Source: Alphaproteobacteria bacterium (lineage in GTDB: Bacteria > Pseudomonadota > Alphaproteobacteria > Rhodobacterales > Rhodobacteraceae). Taken from it: a DNA stretch of 9,138 nucleotides. A model generated the notes under the pieces. It ran no database searches, was not told the DNA's origin, and saw nothing but the letters and a program-made list of their open reading frames with translations. Within the stretch, counting starts at the first letter, position 1, and each line of letters starts with the position of its first letter. Position numbers and translations under genes: made by a program. The stretch is from positions 1-9,138 of the forward strand of contig JAUHZL010000085.1 in the NCBI GenBank assembly GCA_030425945.1, written 5' to 3'. Positions 1 through 5,309 of the stretch are shown here, piece by piece.

Positions 1-734
1 CTGGCAGGCAGGAAGGACCACAGCGCGAACATCCAGATCAGCGGTTGCGGCGACAGGAACCGGTCGGGATCGAACATGCCGGTGCCGAACCGCGCCAGAC
101 CCGGCACGATGAATGGCAGCAGAAGCCCTAACGACAGGTTAATCTTCGCGTCCCGCTCCAGCCGGGCGATCACGTCCCCGCCGGCGGTGGGATCGAAGAG
201 CGGCAGGTTCACCCAGACATTGAAGGGCCCCGCCGAGCCGGGCCAGTCGGTCGCGCGCATCACCAGCACGAAGACGACGATCATCACCAGCGAGATGACA
301 TAGCTGATCCCGGCCGCGGCCCGGACCGTCTCGATCTCGGCCGGGTTCAGCGAGCCCTCGACGCTGCCGAGCAGCAGGCGCCACGGGCTGAGCGGGAAAT
401 CGATGACCTCGCCCACGAGGCGCCCGAGTGCGGTGACGAAATGGGTCAGGGCGGTCGGCTCCTGCGCGCCCCGGAACACCACGGTCAGCAGGAAGACCGT
501 GGCGAAGAGCGCGACGAACCGCAGACGGTTGAAGGGGGGCGCATAGCGGAACTCGATCAGGCCCGGATAGCTGGAGGCATACTCGAACATCGTGAACGCC
601 GCGGCGAACAGGGCTACCAGCGTCACGATCTGCGTGGTGTCCTGGCTCATCCCGGGCAAGAGCAGCGCTGGTGTCGCGATCAGCAGGATCACGAACAACG
701 CGCGCACGACGGCTCCGACAATCTGCCCGATCAC
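1..734 (-). CDS. Multi-pass inner-membrane protein of unknown function, partial (C-terminus beyond left edge)
   Basis: This open frame is read from the complement and runs off the left edge, giving 244 codons here. I do not recognise the family. The translation is rich in hydrophobic segments, at about residues 5-26, 36-52, 72-87, 142-159, 199-217 and from 231 to the edge, so at least five or six membrane spans are likely. The loops carry polar stretches such as RLERDAKINL (191-200). The start is a GTG at 734 preceded by GAGG seven bases upstream. A TGA lies four codons upstream in the same frame and no other standard start falls between, so the GTG is well supported. The GTGA at the start overlaps the stop of a possible short ORF (731-832), which would allow translational coupling. 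Codon use, mostly G/C in third position, matches the neighbours. The gene lies downstream of leuD in the same direction but is separated from it by a strong terminator, so it probably has its own promoter. Confidence 0.8.
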   Translation of the reverse strand, partial: MIGQIVGAVVRALFVILLIATPALLLPGMSQDTTQIVTLVALFAAAFTMFEYASSYPGLIEFRYAPPFNRLRFVALFATVFLLTVVFRGAQEPTALTHFVTALGRLVGEVIDFPLSPWRLLLGSVEGSLNPAEIETVRAAAGISYVISLVMIVVFVLVMRATDWPGSAGPFNVWVNLPLFDPTAGGDVIARLERDAKINLSLGLLLPFIVPGLARFGTGMFDPDRFLSPQPLIWMFALWSFLPA

Positions 735-832
735 TGCCTGACCTCATCAATCCGGTCGCGCACGGTGCTTTGCCGCGCTGCTGTTTCAACCTGATTGTGT
801 CCTAAGTTGGACACCTGCCTCTTTTTTGCCAT
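731..832 (-). CDS. Candidate 33-residue small ORF coupled to the downstream membrane protein
   Basis: From an ATG at 832 this frame encodes a 33-residue, strongly charged, soluble-looking peptide starting MAKKRQVSNLG and ending RDRIDEVRQ. A G-rich stretch ending in AGGATC lies just before the ATG and could act as a weak ribosome binding site. The TGA stop shares bases with the GTG start of the next gene (GTGA), an arrangement typical of translationally coupled genes. Against it, third positions are less G/C-rich than in the surrounding genes, and a 6-bp inverted repeat lies inside the frame. I recognise no family. It may be a real small protein, a leader ORF controlling translation of the membrane protein, or chance. 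Confidence 0.35.
   Translation of the reverse strand: MAKKRQVSNLGHNQVETAARQSTVRDRIDEVRQ
797..814. repeat. Short inverted repeat GTGTCC-N6-GGACAC
   Basis: Two perfect 6-bp arms (797-802 and 809-814) flank six A/T-rich bases. The element lies inside the candidate small ORF and upstream of the membrane-protein gene. Its size fits an operator for a dimeric repressor or a weak RNA hairpin. It does not match the alphaproteobacterial LexA box. Its function is unknown. Confidence 0.35.
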
Positions 833-938
833 GATCCTGCCCCCATCGACCGTTTCCGGCAACCTGACCTACAGCACTGCTCCCGTAATCCGGCGATTTG
901 GCGGGAGGACTGGTGCGCGAATGCATCAAATCCGGGGC

Positions 939-967
939 AAGAAAAGGGCCACCCCGAAGGATGGCCC
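939..967 (-). terminator. Intrinsic terminator of leuD with UUCG tetraloop
   Basis: Read on the minus strand, GGGCCATCC and GGGTGGCCC form a 9-bp stem with one G-U pair, closed by a UUCG tetraloop on a C-G pair (stem arms 959-967 and 946-954 in plus coordinates). TTTTCTT follows at 945-939. A stable stem, an especially stable tetraloop and a U-tract make this a textbook Rho-independent terminator. It lies about 90 bases past the leuD stop and points the right way for leuD. Confidence 0.85.
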
Positions 968-973
968 ATATCT

Positions 974-992
974 TGTGGGGTCTGGTCCCACA
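974..992 (-). repeat. Perfect 6-bp hairpin in the leuD 3' untranslated region
   Basis: TGTGGG and CCCACA form a perfect 6-bp inverted repeat around a 7-base loop. It lies just upstream of the leuD terminator in the direction of leuD transcription. No U-tract follows it, so it is not a terminator by itself. It may stabilise the 3' end of the leuD message. Confidence 0.4.
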
Positions 993-1054
993 GCCTCGAT
1001 CGTGACACGGGGCCGAGACTAGGCCTCGGACCTTGCGGGCAGGTTAACCGCGCC

Positions 1055-1660
1055 TCAGACCCAGGGCCGCGCCTGCTGCGCGGTCACCTCGAACGAGTCG
1101 ATGGCGGCGGCCTTCTCCAGCGTCAGGCCGATGTCGTCCAGGCCGTTCAGGAGGCAGTGCTTCTTGAACGAGTCGAGCTCGAAGGCAAAGGTCTGGCCGT
1201 CCGACGCGGTTACGGTCTGGCTTTCGAGGTCGACGGTGATCCGGGCGTTGGCGCCCTTCTCGGCGTCGGACATCAGGATATCGACCTGCTCCTGCGGCAG
1301 GGTGATCGGCAGGATGCCGTTCTTGAAGCAGTTGTTGTAGAAGATGTCGGCGAAGCTGGTGGAGATCACGCAACGGATGCCGAAGTCGAGCAGCGCCCAG
1401 GGCGCATGTTCGCGCGACGAGCCGCAGCCGAAGTTGTCGCCGGCCACGAGGATCTGCGCCTCGCGGTACTGCGGCTTGTTCAGCACGAAATCCGGGATCT
1501 CGTTGCCGTCCTGATCGTAGCGCATCTCGTCGAACAGGTTCACGCCGAGGCCCGACCGCTTGATCGTCTTCAGGAACTGCTTCGGGATGATCATGTCGGT
1601 GTCGATATTGACCAGCGGCATGGGCGCGGCGATGCCGGTGAGGGTGGTGAACTTGTCCAT
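1055..1660 (-). CDS. leuD: 3-isopropylmalate dehydratase small subunit LeuD
   Basis: LeuD is the swivel-domain subunit of the LeuCD isomerase, which converts 2-isopropylmalate to 3-isopropylmalate in leucine biosynthesis in the cytoplasm. The 201-residue length is normal for the long bacterial form. Visible signatures are the N-terminal NIDTDMIIPKQFLK (about 18-31), the substrate-site motif GDNFGCGSSREHA (74-86) and SFADIFYNNCFKNG (102-115). The start is ATG at 1660 with GGAG seven bases upstream. Its partner leuC is more than 1.3 kb away on the same strand, separated by a transporter gene on the opposite strand, so leuD probably has its own promoter in the 97-bp divergent gap. A strong terminator follows the gene. 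All recognisable motifs are intact. Confidence 0.97.
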   Translation of the reverse strand: MDKFTTLTGIAAPMPLVNIDTDMIIPKQFLKTIKRSGLGVNLFDEMRYDQDGNEIPDFVLNKPQYREAQILVAGDNFGCGSSREHAPWALLDFGIRCVISTSFADIFYNNCFKNGILPITLPQEQVDILMSDAEKGANARITVDLESQTVTASDGQTFAFELDSFKKHCLLNGLDDIGLTLEKAAAIDSFEVTAQQARPWV

Positions 1661-1686
1661 GGGCCGTCTCCTTCGAGGTCGCGCCG

Positions 1687-1714
1687 ATTAAGCACGGGTT
1701 CCCGGGCGGTGCAA
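1687..1714 (-). promoter_or_regulatory. Candidate leuD promoter
   Basis: On the minus strand, TTGCAC (plus 1709-1714) and CTTAAT (plus 1687-1692) are separated by 16 bases. The -35 matches the consensus at three positions and the -10 at four. A transcript starting about seven bases further on would have an untranslated leader of roughly 20-25 bases containing the leuD GGAG. The match is modest; position in the only gap upstream of leuD is the main support. Confidence 0.35.
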
Positions 1715-1729
1715 GCTTGGCCTCGCCAT

Positions 1730-1744
1730 TCCCGCCCGGCGGGA
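1730..1744. promoter_or_regulatory. 15-bp palindrome between leuD and the MFS gene, possible operator
   Basis: TCCCGCC-C-GGCGGGA is a perfect 7-bp dyad around one central base. It lies 14 bases before the MFS start and upstream of the candidate leuD promoter. A site there could affect both divergent genes. GC-rich dyads also arise by chance in DNA of this composition, so the role is inferred. Confidence 0.3.
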
Positions 1745-1757
1745 TTATCCGTCCGGA

Positions 1758-2993
1758 ATGATCGGCTTTCTTCGCGGCAATGCCCGGTGGCTCGGGACCG
1801 GGCTGCTGCTCGCCTTTGCCTCCGCCTTCGGGCAGACATGGTTCATCTCGCTCTTCGCGGGCGAGATCAAGCTGGCCTACGGCCTGAGCGACGGGCAGTG
1901 GGGCGCGATCTATACCGTGGCAACGCTCGCGTCGGCGACGCTGCTGCTCTGGCGCGGTTCGCTGGCCGACACCGTTCCGCTGTCGCGGCTCGCCCCGGCC
2001 GTGGCGCTGCTGTTTGCCCTGGCGACCGCCCTGATGGCGTTCGGGCAGGGCGTCGCGGTCCTGGTCTGCGCGGTGTTCCTGCTGCGCTTCACCGGGCAGG
2101 GGATGTTCAGCCATATCGCCGTCACCGCGATGGGGCGCTGGTTCGTGGCCGCGCGCGGGCGCGCGGTGTCCATCATGGGGCTGGGTTACCCGCTGGCCGA
2201 GGCGCTGCTGCCCCTGCCGACGGTCCTTCTGATCGGATGGCTCGGCTGGCGCGGCGGCTGGATGGTGGCAGGGGCGATCCTGTTGCTGGTCGTGGCACCC
2301 GCGCTGATGGCGCTTCTGGCGCAGGACCGCACGCCGCAGGGCAGCGCCGGGCATGTCGGCGCGCCCGGACTGGGGGCCGTCCACTGGCGGCGGACCGATG
2401 TCCTGCGCCACTGGCTGTTCCCGGCGCTGGTGCCGATGCTGCTGACGCCGGGGTTCATCGGAACCGTGATCTTCTTCCACCAGGTCCACGTCGCCGAGGT
2501 CAAGGGCTGGGCCCTTGCCGACATGGCGGCGGGCTACCCGATCTATGCCGCGGTCTCGATCCTGTCTGCGCTCGCGGCCGGCTGGGCCGCGGACCGCTTC
2601 GGTCCGGCGCGCCTGCTGCCGGTCCTGTTGGTTCCGATGGGGGTCTCGATGCTGCTCCTCGGCGGCGTGACCAGCGTCTGGGGCTGGGTGGCGCTGCTGG
2701 GTCTTCTGGCCGTGACGCAAGGCATCCAGAACGCGTTCTGGGGGGCGTTCCTGCCGTGGGTCTACGGCACCGACCATCTCGGATCGGTCCGGGCGCTGAC
2801 GGTCGCGATCATGGTGGTCTCGACGGCGATCGGGCCCGGCCTGACCGGGCTCGCCATCGACCTGGGCGTCAGCTTCCCCGAGCAGGGAATCGCGCTGGGT
2901 CTGTGGTGTCTGATGCTGGCACCGGCCAGCCTGCTGATCCTGCGGCGGCTGAAGGCCGAGACGGATGGCCGTCTCGGCCCCGCGCTCACATGA
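1758..2993 (+). CDS. Major facilitator superfamily transporter
   Basis: This 411-residue protein has the length and hydrophobic pattern of a 12-span MFS permease of the inner membrane. Six spans lie in about residues 10-185, a polar central loop at about 188-216, and six more in about 217-395. Motif-A-like loops follow span 2 (GSLADTVPLSRLAP, 67-80) and span 8 (GWAADRFGPARLLP, 275-288). The N-terminal stretch ARWLGTGLLLAFASAFGQTW is, from memory, typical of a group common in marine alphaproteobacteria. The substrate cannot be read from the sequence; lying between leuC and leuD is only a weak hint of an amino-acid or organic-acid link. The ATG at 1758 has a poor ribosome binding site (GGA immediately before it) but gives a natural N-terminus. 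The last 8 bp overlap the convergent leuC 3' end, and its final codons contain a perfect 11-bp hairpin. Confidence 0.9.
   Translation: MIGFLRGNARWLGTGLLLAFASAFGQTWFISLFAGEIKLAYGLSDGQWGAIYTVATLASATLLLWRGSLADTVPLSRLAPAVALLFALATALMAFGQGVAVLVCAVFLLRFTGQGMFSHIAVTAMGRWFVAARGRAVSIMGLGYPLAEALLPLPTVLLIGWLGWRGGWMVAGAILLLVVAPALMALLAQDRTPQGSAGHVGAPGLGAVHWRRTDVLRHWLFPALVPMLLTPGFIGTVIFFHQVHVAEVKGWALADMAAGYPIYAAVSILSALAAGWAADRFGPARLLPVLLVPMGVSMLLLGGVTSVWGWVALLGLLAVTQGIQNAFWGAFLPWVYGTDHLGSVRALTVAIMVVSTAIGPGLTGLAIDLGVSFPEQGIALGLWCLMLAPASLLILRRLKAETDGRLGPALT
2954..2979 (-). terminator. Perfect 11-bp hairpin just past leuC stop, terminator-like
   Basis: GGCCGAGACGG (2954-2964) and CCGTCTCGGCC (2969-2979) form an uninterrupted 11-bp stem with a 4-base loop. 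In leuC orientation the hairpin begins six bases after the stop codon, where a 3'-end hairpin is expected. Only TTC follows, not a true U-tract, so it may terminate weakly, act with Rho, or protect the 3' end. It lies wholly inside the C-terminal codons of the MFS gene, so both functions share the same bases. The plus strand has no U-tract after it either. Confidence 0.45.
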
Positions 2994-4389
2994 GGTCGCG
3001 CACGTCGGTCAGGTGACCGGTCAGCGCAGCCGCGGCGGCCATCGCCGGGCTCATCAGGTGGGTGCGCCCGCCACGACCCTGCCGGCCCTCGAAGTTCCGG
3101 TTCGAGGTCGCGGCGCAGCGCTCGCCCGGCTGAAGCTGGTCGGGGTTCATCGCGAGGCACATCGAGCACCCGGCGAGGCGCCACTCGAAGCCCGCGTCGC
3201 GGAAGATGTCGGCGAGCCCTTCCTCCTCGGCCTGGGCACGGACGAGGCCCGAGCCCGGGACGACCATCGCGCGCTTCACGGCGACCTTCTTGCCCTTCAC
3301 GATGGCCGCGGCGGCGCGCAGGTCCTCGATCCGGCCATTGGTGCACGAGCCGATGAACACGGTGTCGATGGCGATGTCGGTCAGTTTCTGACCCGGCTCC
3401 AGACCCATGTAGTCGAGCGAGCGCTGGGCCGCGCCGACCTTGCCGCCCTTGAAGCTGTCCGGCGCGGGCACGGTGGCGGTGATCGGCAGCACGTCCTCGG
3501 GCGAGGTGCCCCAGGTCACGACCGGCGCGATGTCCTCGCCACGGATCGTCACGACCTTGTCCCAGTGCGCGTCGTCATCCGAGAACAGCGTCTTCCACCA
3601 TGCCAGCGCGGCTTCCCACTGGGCGCCCTTCGGCGCATGGGGGCGGCCCTGCACGTAGGCGAAGGTCTTCTCGTCCGGCGCGATCAGGCCGGCGCGCGCG
3701 CCGCCCTCGATCGCCATGTTGCAGACCGTCATCCGGCCTTCCATGGACAGGTCGCGGATCGCCTCGCCGCAATACTCGATCACGTAGCCGGTGCCGCCCG
3801 CGGTGCCGGTGGCACCGATGACCGACAGGGTGATGTCCTTGGCGGTCACACCGGGCGCGAGCTTGCCGGTGATCTCGACCTTCATGTTCTTCGATTTCTT
3901 CTGGATCAGCGTCTGGGTGGCCAGAACATGCTCGACCTCGGACGTGCCGATGCCGTGCGCCAGCGCCCCGAAGGCGCCGTGGGTCGCCGTGTGGCTGTCG
4001 CCGCAGACCACGGTCATGCCCGGCAGGGTCCAGCCCTGTTCGGGTCCGACGATATGGACGATGCCCTGGCGGACATCCGACACCGGGTAGTAGTGAATGC
4101 CGAAGTCACGGGCATTCTGGTCGAGCGCCGCGACCTGGATGCGGCTGTCCTCGGTCATGTTCTCGGGGTTCTCGCGGCCCTCGGTGGTCGGCACGTTGTG
4201 GTCCGGCACCGCGATGGTCTTGTCGGGCGCGCGGACGGTCCGGCCGGTCATGCGCAGGCCCTCGAAGGCTTGCGGGCTGGTCACCTCGTGCACCAGGTGG
4301 CGGTCGATGTAGAGCAGGCAGGTGCCGTCCTCGGCCTCGTGGACGACGTGGGCGTCGAAAATCTTGTCGTAGAGCGTCTTGCCGGACAT
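2986..4389 (-). CDS. leuC: 3-isopropylmalate dehydratase large subunit LeuC
   Basis: LeuC is the 4Fe-4S aconitase-like subunit of isopropylmalate isomerase and works with LeuD in leucine biosynthesis. The 467-residue length is typical. The cluster cysteines are visible at about C349 (FIGSCTNGRIEDL) and C408/C411 (AGCSMCLAMN), matching the three ligands of the family. Other family stretches are MSGKTLYDKIFDAHVV at the N-terminus, VPDHNVPTT (about 61-69) and GDSHTATHGAFGALAHGIG (about 130-148). The start is ATG at 4389 behind GGGAGAGGACCC, a good ribosome binding site. The 3' end overlaps the convergent MFS gene by 8 bp and is followed by an 11-bp hairpin. A divergent 265-bp gap separates it from the SOUL-family gene and should hold its promoter. 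It appears intact. Confidence 0.97.
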   Translation of the reverse strand: MSGKTLYDKIFDAHVVHEAEDGTCLLYIDRHLVHEVTSPQAFEGLRMTGRTVRAPDKTIAVPDHNVPTTEGRENPENMTEDSRIQVAALDQNARDFGIHYYPVSDVRQGIVHIVGPEQGWTLPGMTVVCGDSHTATHGAFGALAHGIGTSEVEHVLATQTLIQKKSKNMKVEITGKLAPGVTAKDITLSVIGATGTAGGTGYVIEYCGEAIRDLSMEGRMTVCNMAIEGGARAGLIAPDEKTFAYVQGRPHAPKGAQWEAALAWWKTLFSDDDAHWDKVVTIRGEDIAPVVTWGTSPEDVLPITATVPAPDSFKGGKVGAAQRSLDYMGLEPGQKLTDIAIDTVFIGSCTNGRIEDLRAAAAIVKGKKVAVKRAMVVPGSGLVRAQAEEEGLADIFRDAGFEWRLAGCSMCLAMNPDQLQPGERCAATSNRNFEGRQGRGGRTHLMSPAMAAAAALTGHLTDVRDLM

Positions 4390-4413
4390 GGGTCCTCTCC
4401 CGTCAGGGATGTG

Positions 4414-4419
4414 ATGATA
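4414..4419 (-). promoter_or_regulatory. Candidate -10 element of leuC
   Basis: TATCAT on the minus strand matches the -10 consensus at five of six positions. It lies about 25 bases before the leuC ATG, which would give a leader of about 18-20 bases containing the GGGAGAGG ribosome binding site. No good -35 box sits 16-18 bases upstream, so an activator would be needed if this is the promoter. An alternative further upstream is TTGATC with TAAGCC at 17-base spacing (minus strand, about 4554-4582), also weak. Confidence 0.3.
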
Positions 4420-4458
4420 AGGGGGGATCGTCAGGGCGTACTGCGGGCGCGGCCCGGG

Positions 4459-4545
4459 TCATCGGCGGGCAAGCACGGACCGGCATCCGCCGTGAAAACG
4501 CCACGGCAGGCGGGCCCGGTCGCCGATGTTGAAATAGCGGATCAT
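4459..4545 (-). CDS. Candidate 28-residue small ORF upstream of leuC
   Basis: The frame opens with ATG at 4545 (MIRYFNIGDRARLPW...) and closes with TGA at 4459, ahead of leuC on the same strand. Third positions are mostly G/C, like real genes here, and the peptide is basic with one cysteine. There is no purine-rich ribosome binding site. A weak promoter-like pair, TTGATC and TAAGCC, ends about nine bases before the ATG, so any such message would be nearly leaderless. It has only two leucines and no leucine run, so it does not look like a classical leucine leader peptide. I do not recognise it; it may be chance. Confidence 0.25.
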   Translation of the reverse strand: MIRYFNIGDRARLPWRFHGGCRSVLARR

Positions 4546-4654
4546 GCGCGCGGGCTTAGCGCGGCGGGGCGCGCCGATCAAGGCTCGGCGGTGTCCCGGG
4601 TGATCCGGCGGGGTCCGCGTCGCGTATGCCCTTCAGGAAACCACCGGGGACAGC

Positions 4655-5254
4655 ATGATCCGGATCACTCACACCGCGCTGATCGTCGTGATGTTCGTCA
4701 CGTCGCTCGCCATTGCCGCACGGGCCGACATGTACAAGGGCTACGATACCCCGCGCTACGAGGTAGTCGATGCGTCGGGCGACTTCGAGTTGCGCCGCAC
4801 GCTGCCGCACCTGGTGGCCGAGGTCAGTGTCGCGGGCGACCGGGAAGGGGCCATCGGGCGCGGCTTCCGGGTGCTGGCCGACTACATCTTCGGCGGCAAC
4901 GCGACCGGCGAGAAGATCGCGATGACCTCGCCGGTGACCCAGCTTCCCGCCGCGACCGGCAAGGATGTCTGGACGGTGCGCTTCATGATGCCCGAGAGCT
5001 ATGATCTCGATCGACTGCCCGCGCCGAAGACCGAGGCGGTCCGCTTCGTCGAGACCCGTCCCGAGACCCATCTGGTGATCCGGTTCTCGGGCCGCTGGCA
5101 GGACGGCAACCTGTCCGGGCACGAGGCCGACCTGCGCGCCGAGGCGGCCCGTCGCGGCTTGTCGATCACCGGCGGGCCGATCTACCACTTCTATGACGGG
5201 CCCTTCACGCTGCCGTGGAACCGCCGCAACGAAATCGCGGTGATCGTCGGCTGA
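4655..5254 (+). CDS. Exported SOUL-family haem-binding-like protein
   Basis: This 199-residue protein belongs to the SOUL/HBP family, whose best-studied members bind haem or tetrapyrroles in eukaryotes; bacterial members are poorly characterised. Residues 1-24 form a signal peptide, with a hydrophobic core (ALIVVMFVTSLAIAA) and likely cleavage after ARA, predicting a periplasmic protein without a lipobox. Family hallmarks appear in order: YEVVDASGDFELRR (35-48), FRVLADYIFGGN (71-82), EKIAMTSPV (86-94), the VRFMMPESY strand (108-116), and PFTLPWNRRNEIAV near the C-terminus (183-196). The length is usual for bacterial members. The start is ATG at 4655 with GGGGA about five bases upstream. It is divergent from leuC and followed after 55 bases by the MscS gene, so the two may share a transcript. 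Haem binding itself is not shown by the sequence. Confidence 0.88.
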   Translation: MIRITHTALIVVMFVTSLAIAARADMYKGYDTPRYEVVDASGDFELRRTLPHLVAEVSVAGDREGAIGRGFRVLADYIFGGNATGEKIAMTSPVTQLPAATGKDVWTVRFMMPESYDLDRLPAPKTEAVRFVETRPETHLVIRFSGRWQDGNLSGHEADLRAEAARRGLSITGGPIYHFYDGPFTLPWNRRNEIAVIVG

Positions 5255-5309
5255 GACGCTTGGAGGCCGCCCGGCCCCGTGCCAGTGTCATGGTGCGACG
5301 GGAGAGGGC

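Larger units (their letters stand above)
833..1054. other. Intergenic region between leuD and the small ORF/membrane-protein gene
   Basis: No gene is supported here on either strand; the open frames across it are short and lack family features. It contains the leuD terminator (939-967) and a second perfect hairpin at 974-992. On the minus strand, about 45 bases before the small ORF, a TAGGTC sequence resembles a -10 element but has no matching -35 box, so I do not call a promoter. The promoter for the membrane-protein gene should nevertheless lie between the terminator and 734. Confidence 0.5.

Noticed and set aside
139..789. 216-codon minus-strand frame at the left end
   Set aside because: It overlaps the hydrophobic membrane-protein frame on the same strand but gives an Arg/Asp-rich translation without features. 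The GTG-started frame has a ribosome binding site and membrane spans.
1044..2777. 577-codon minus-strand frame opposite the MFS gene and out of frame with leuD
   Set aside because: The translation is Gln/Arg/Pro/His-rich and low-complexity; both true genes in the region are clear in other frames.
1157..3016. 619-codon open frame on the plus strand across leuD and the MFS gene
   Set aside because: It runs antisense to leuD and out of frame with the MFS gene. The translation is Arg/Ala/Gly/Pro-rich low-complexity with no family features, as expected for a shadow frame in high-GC DNA.
4390..4654. Leucine attenuator or T-box upstream of leuC
   Set aside because: No leucine-rich leader peptide, no terminator with U-tract and no T-box-like sequence is visible on the minus strand.
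2965..5004. 679-codon open frame on the plus strand opposite leuC and into the SOUL gene
   Set aside because: Antisense shadow of leuC with His/Arg/Gly-rich composition. leuC is fully conserved on the other strand and the SOUL gene uses a different frame.
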